Shown in pieces: positions 5,313 to 5,982 of a DNA stretch of 5,982 bases. Numbering within the stretch: the first letter of the stretch is position 1; every line of letters begins with the position of its first letter. The stretch spans positions 1-5,982 of the forward strand of contig JBELMP010000151.1 of NCBI GenBank assembly GCA_042095695.1, written 5' to 3'. Position numbers and translations under genes: made by a program. The stretch is from Maricaulis sp042095695 (GTDB taxonomy: Bacteria > Pseudomonadota > Alphaproteobacteria > Caulobacterales > Maricaulaceae). The notes under the pieces were generated by a model, which did not search any database, had not been told where the DNA came from, and worked only from the letters and a program-made list of their open reading frames with translations.

Positions 5313-5726
5313 ATGGCGGCTGAAACAACAGTAATCGACTTATACGGCGAGCAAGCTGACAGCGTCCGTGATGATTTAATCGCGATTTTTCAGAATGCTC
5401 GCATTGGGGCTGACGACATCGAGAGGTTTTTCGATGTGAACCAGCCGAGAAGCGCGGTAGACTTGGAGTACCTCTTTCTGATCGCTGCAGCAGCCCGTCC
5501 AGAAATGTCGGTGATCCGGGTGGGCAAGTTGCTGGTCGAACAAGGACTCGTCTCAGAGGAAAGTGACTTTTGTGCGTTGTTTCTGCGATATGCGGCTTCC
5601 GAGATCGATGAGCGATACCGTTGCCACGGACAAAATCCGGCTCTCTACCATTTGCTAGAAGACAGCCGGGATGGTTTCGTTAAGGTCTCCTACCCCGAGG
5701 TTGTCGCTAGCTTATCATCTGTCTGA
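5313..5726 (+). CDS. hypothetical acidic cytoplasmic protein
   Basis: I do not recognise this 137-residue protein. It has no signal peptide or membrane span. It is strongly acidic, with 24 Asp/Glu against 12 Lys/Arg by hand count, and its pattern (DLIAIFQNARI at 21-31, LEYLFLIAAAA at 51-61, VGKLLVEQGLV at 70-80, FCALFLRYAA at 86-95) suggests a mainly helical, compact fold. ATG 5313 is chosen because AGGG at 5303-5306 lies six bases upstream; an in-frame TTG at 5307 adjoins that site too closely. It lies 104 bases after the lipoprotein gene on the same strand, and a perfect palindrome sits just ahead of its ribosome site, so it may be regulated separately. Its composition is as AT-rich as the lipoprotein gene. 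An immunity or antitoxin role would fit size and charge but nothing in the sequence proves it. Confidence 0.65.
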   Translation: MAAETTVIDLYGEQADSVRDDLIAIFQNARIGADDIERFFDVNQPRSAVDLEYLFLIAAAARPEMSVIRVGKLLVEQGLVSEESDFCALFLRYAASEIDERYRCHGQNPALYHLLEDSRDGFVKVSYPEVVASLSSV

Positions 5727-5752
5727 GGGGCAAGTTTGAAGCCGTTGGACCC

Positions 5753-5770
5753 ACCCGTAGCCGCGGGTTT
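5753..5770 (+). terminator. possible weak intrinsic terminator
   Basis: ACCCG at 5753-5757 pairs with CGGGT at 5764-5768 around a six-base loop, followed by TTTCT. It lies 27 bases after the acidic-protein stop, the right place to end that transcript. The stem is only five pairs and the T tail is short and interrupted, so the call is tentative. Confidence 0.35.
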
Positions 5771-5982
5771 CTCCTGGCTCCTAAAATCACTGTCTGCGGG
5801 GCCATGCGCATAAGCCTAGTTTAGGTCATGTGTCCGGCCTGTTTGTGCGGGGCTTTGAACGGCCGCCAGCCTTGATGATCTGCGCAAACCTTGGAACCCG
5901 CGTCGCGGCCACCCCTGCGCCAAACCACTGGCCAGCGTCCTCGCGGGGCGGCTAAGGTGCGGGAACGTAACAAGGAAATGCG
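5771..5982. other. high-G+C region with no supportable gene
   Basis: 212 bases that return to core-like composition (70% G+C at 5881-5940). No frame on either strand shows a convincing gene. A + strand frame from GTG 5829 runs about 40 codons to a stop near 5955, and a - strand frame stays open for about 50 codons from the right edge to a stop near 5823, but neither has recognisable motifs. CCTA-GTT-TAGG at 5815-5825 is a short inverted repeat. It may be the flank of a gene lying beyond the window. Confidence 0.5.

Larger units (their letters stand above)
4610..5726. other. low-G+C accessory islet downstream of tRNA-Phe
   Basis: Hand counts of single 60-base lines give 38% (4621-4680), 52% (4681-4740), 48% (4741-4800), 45% (5041-5100) and 47% (5341-5400), against 67% at 3601-3660 and 70% at 5881-5940. 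The segment carries two unrecognised small genes whose codons (AGA, TTA, ATA, TTG) differ from the CTG/CGC-rich core genes. The change begins beside a tRNA gene, a common integration site. No integrase, transposase or flanking direct repeat is visible, so horizontal acquisition is inferred from composition alone and the edges are approximate. Confidence 0.45.

Noticed and set aside
5828..5875. Tiny + strand frame with a CPxC motif (15 residues)
   Set aside because: Far too short, without a ribosome site, and the cysteine pair is expected by chance.
5963..5977. GGGAACGTAACAAGGAA resembling the 3' end of 16S rRNA (CGTAACAAGG)
   Set aside because: Only about ten bases match and the surroundings do not continue as rRNA; coincidence.

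Overview
The window looks like a housekeeping segment of an alphaproteobacterial chromosome. The strongest taxonomic hint is gene content. The DUF2948 and UPF0262 families are, as far as I know, essentially alphaproteobacterial. The order murA - DUF2948 - UPF0262 - low-molecular-weight phosphatase - infA - maf - RNase E/G - yacG - tRNA-Phe resembles the arrangement in Caulobacterales and Rhodobacterales. I would guess the Caulobacter/Hyphomonas/Maricaulis side, but the genus cannot be fixed from this sequence. Base composition in the core is high in G+C (one 60-base line inside the RNase gene, 3601-3660, counts to 67%).

Layout, all on the + strand. Positions 1-2055 hold the 3' half of murA, then three small genes in a tightly packed run: DUF2948 (TTG start whose Shine-Dalgarno overlaps the murA stop), UPF0262 and a CX5R phosphatase. 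The last two junctions are ATGA overlaps. A gap of about 100 bases carries a candidate promoter and an inverted repeat before infA. infA (IF-1), maf, a compact RNase E/G homologue and the zinc-finger gene yacG follow closely, and maf and the RNase gene share another ATGA. yacG is followed by a strong-looking stable-RNA promoter and tRNA-Phe(GAA), which is complete with encoded CCA.

Downstream of the tRNA the character changes. From about 4610 to 5726 the sequence is much poorer in G+C (sampled 60-base lines of 38-52%) and uses AGA, TTA and ATA codons that the upstream genes mostly avoid. It encodes a small predicted lipoprotein and a small acidic cytoplasmic protein, neither of which I recognise. 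The last ~210 bases return to high G+C (70% in one line) and hold no gene I can support. This looks like a small accessory islet beside a tRNA gene.

Functionally the core block combines envelope precursor synthesis (MurA), translation initiation (IF-1), nucleotide pool cleaning (Maf), RNA processing (RNase E/G), gyrase control (YacG) and a tRNA. Their conserved adjacency probably reflects shared growth-linked expression, not one pathway. The points most worth a second look are the apparent absence of hisD from its usual place between DUF2948 and UPF0262, the stripped-down RNase E/G that seems to lack the 5'-sensor region and zinc-link, and the unexplained two-gene islet with a pair of mutually exclusive hairpins ahead of its second gene.
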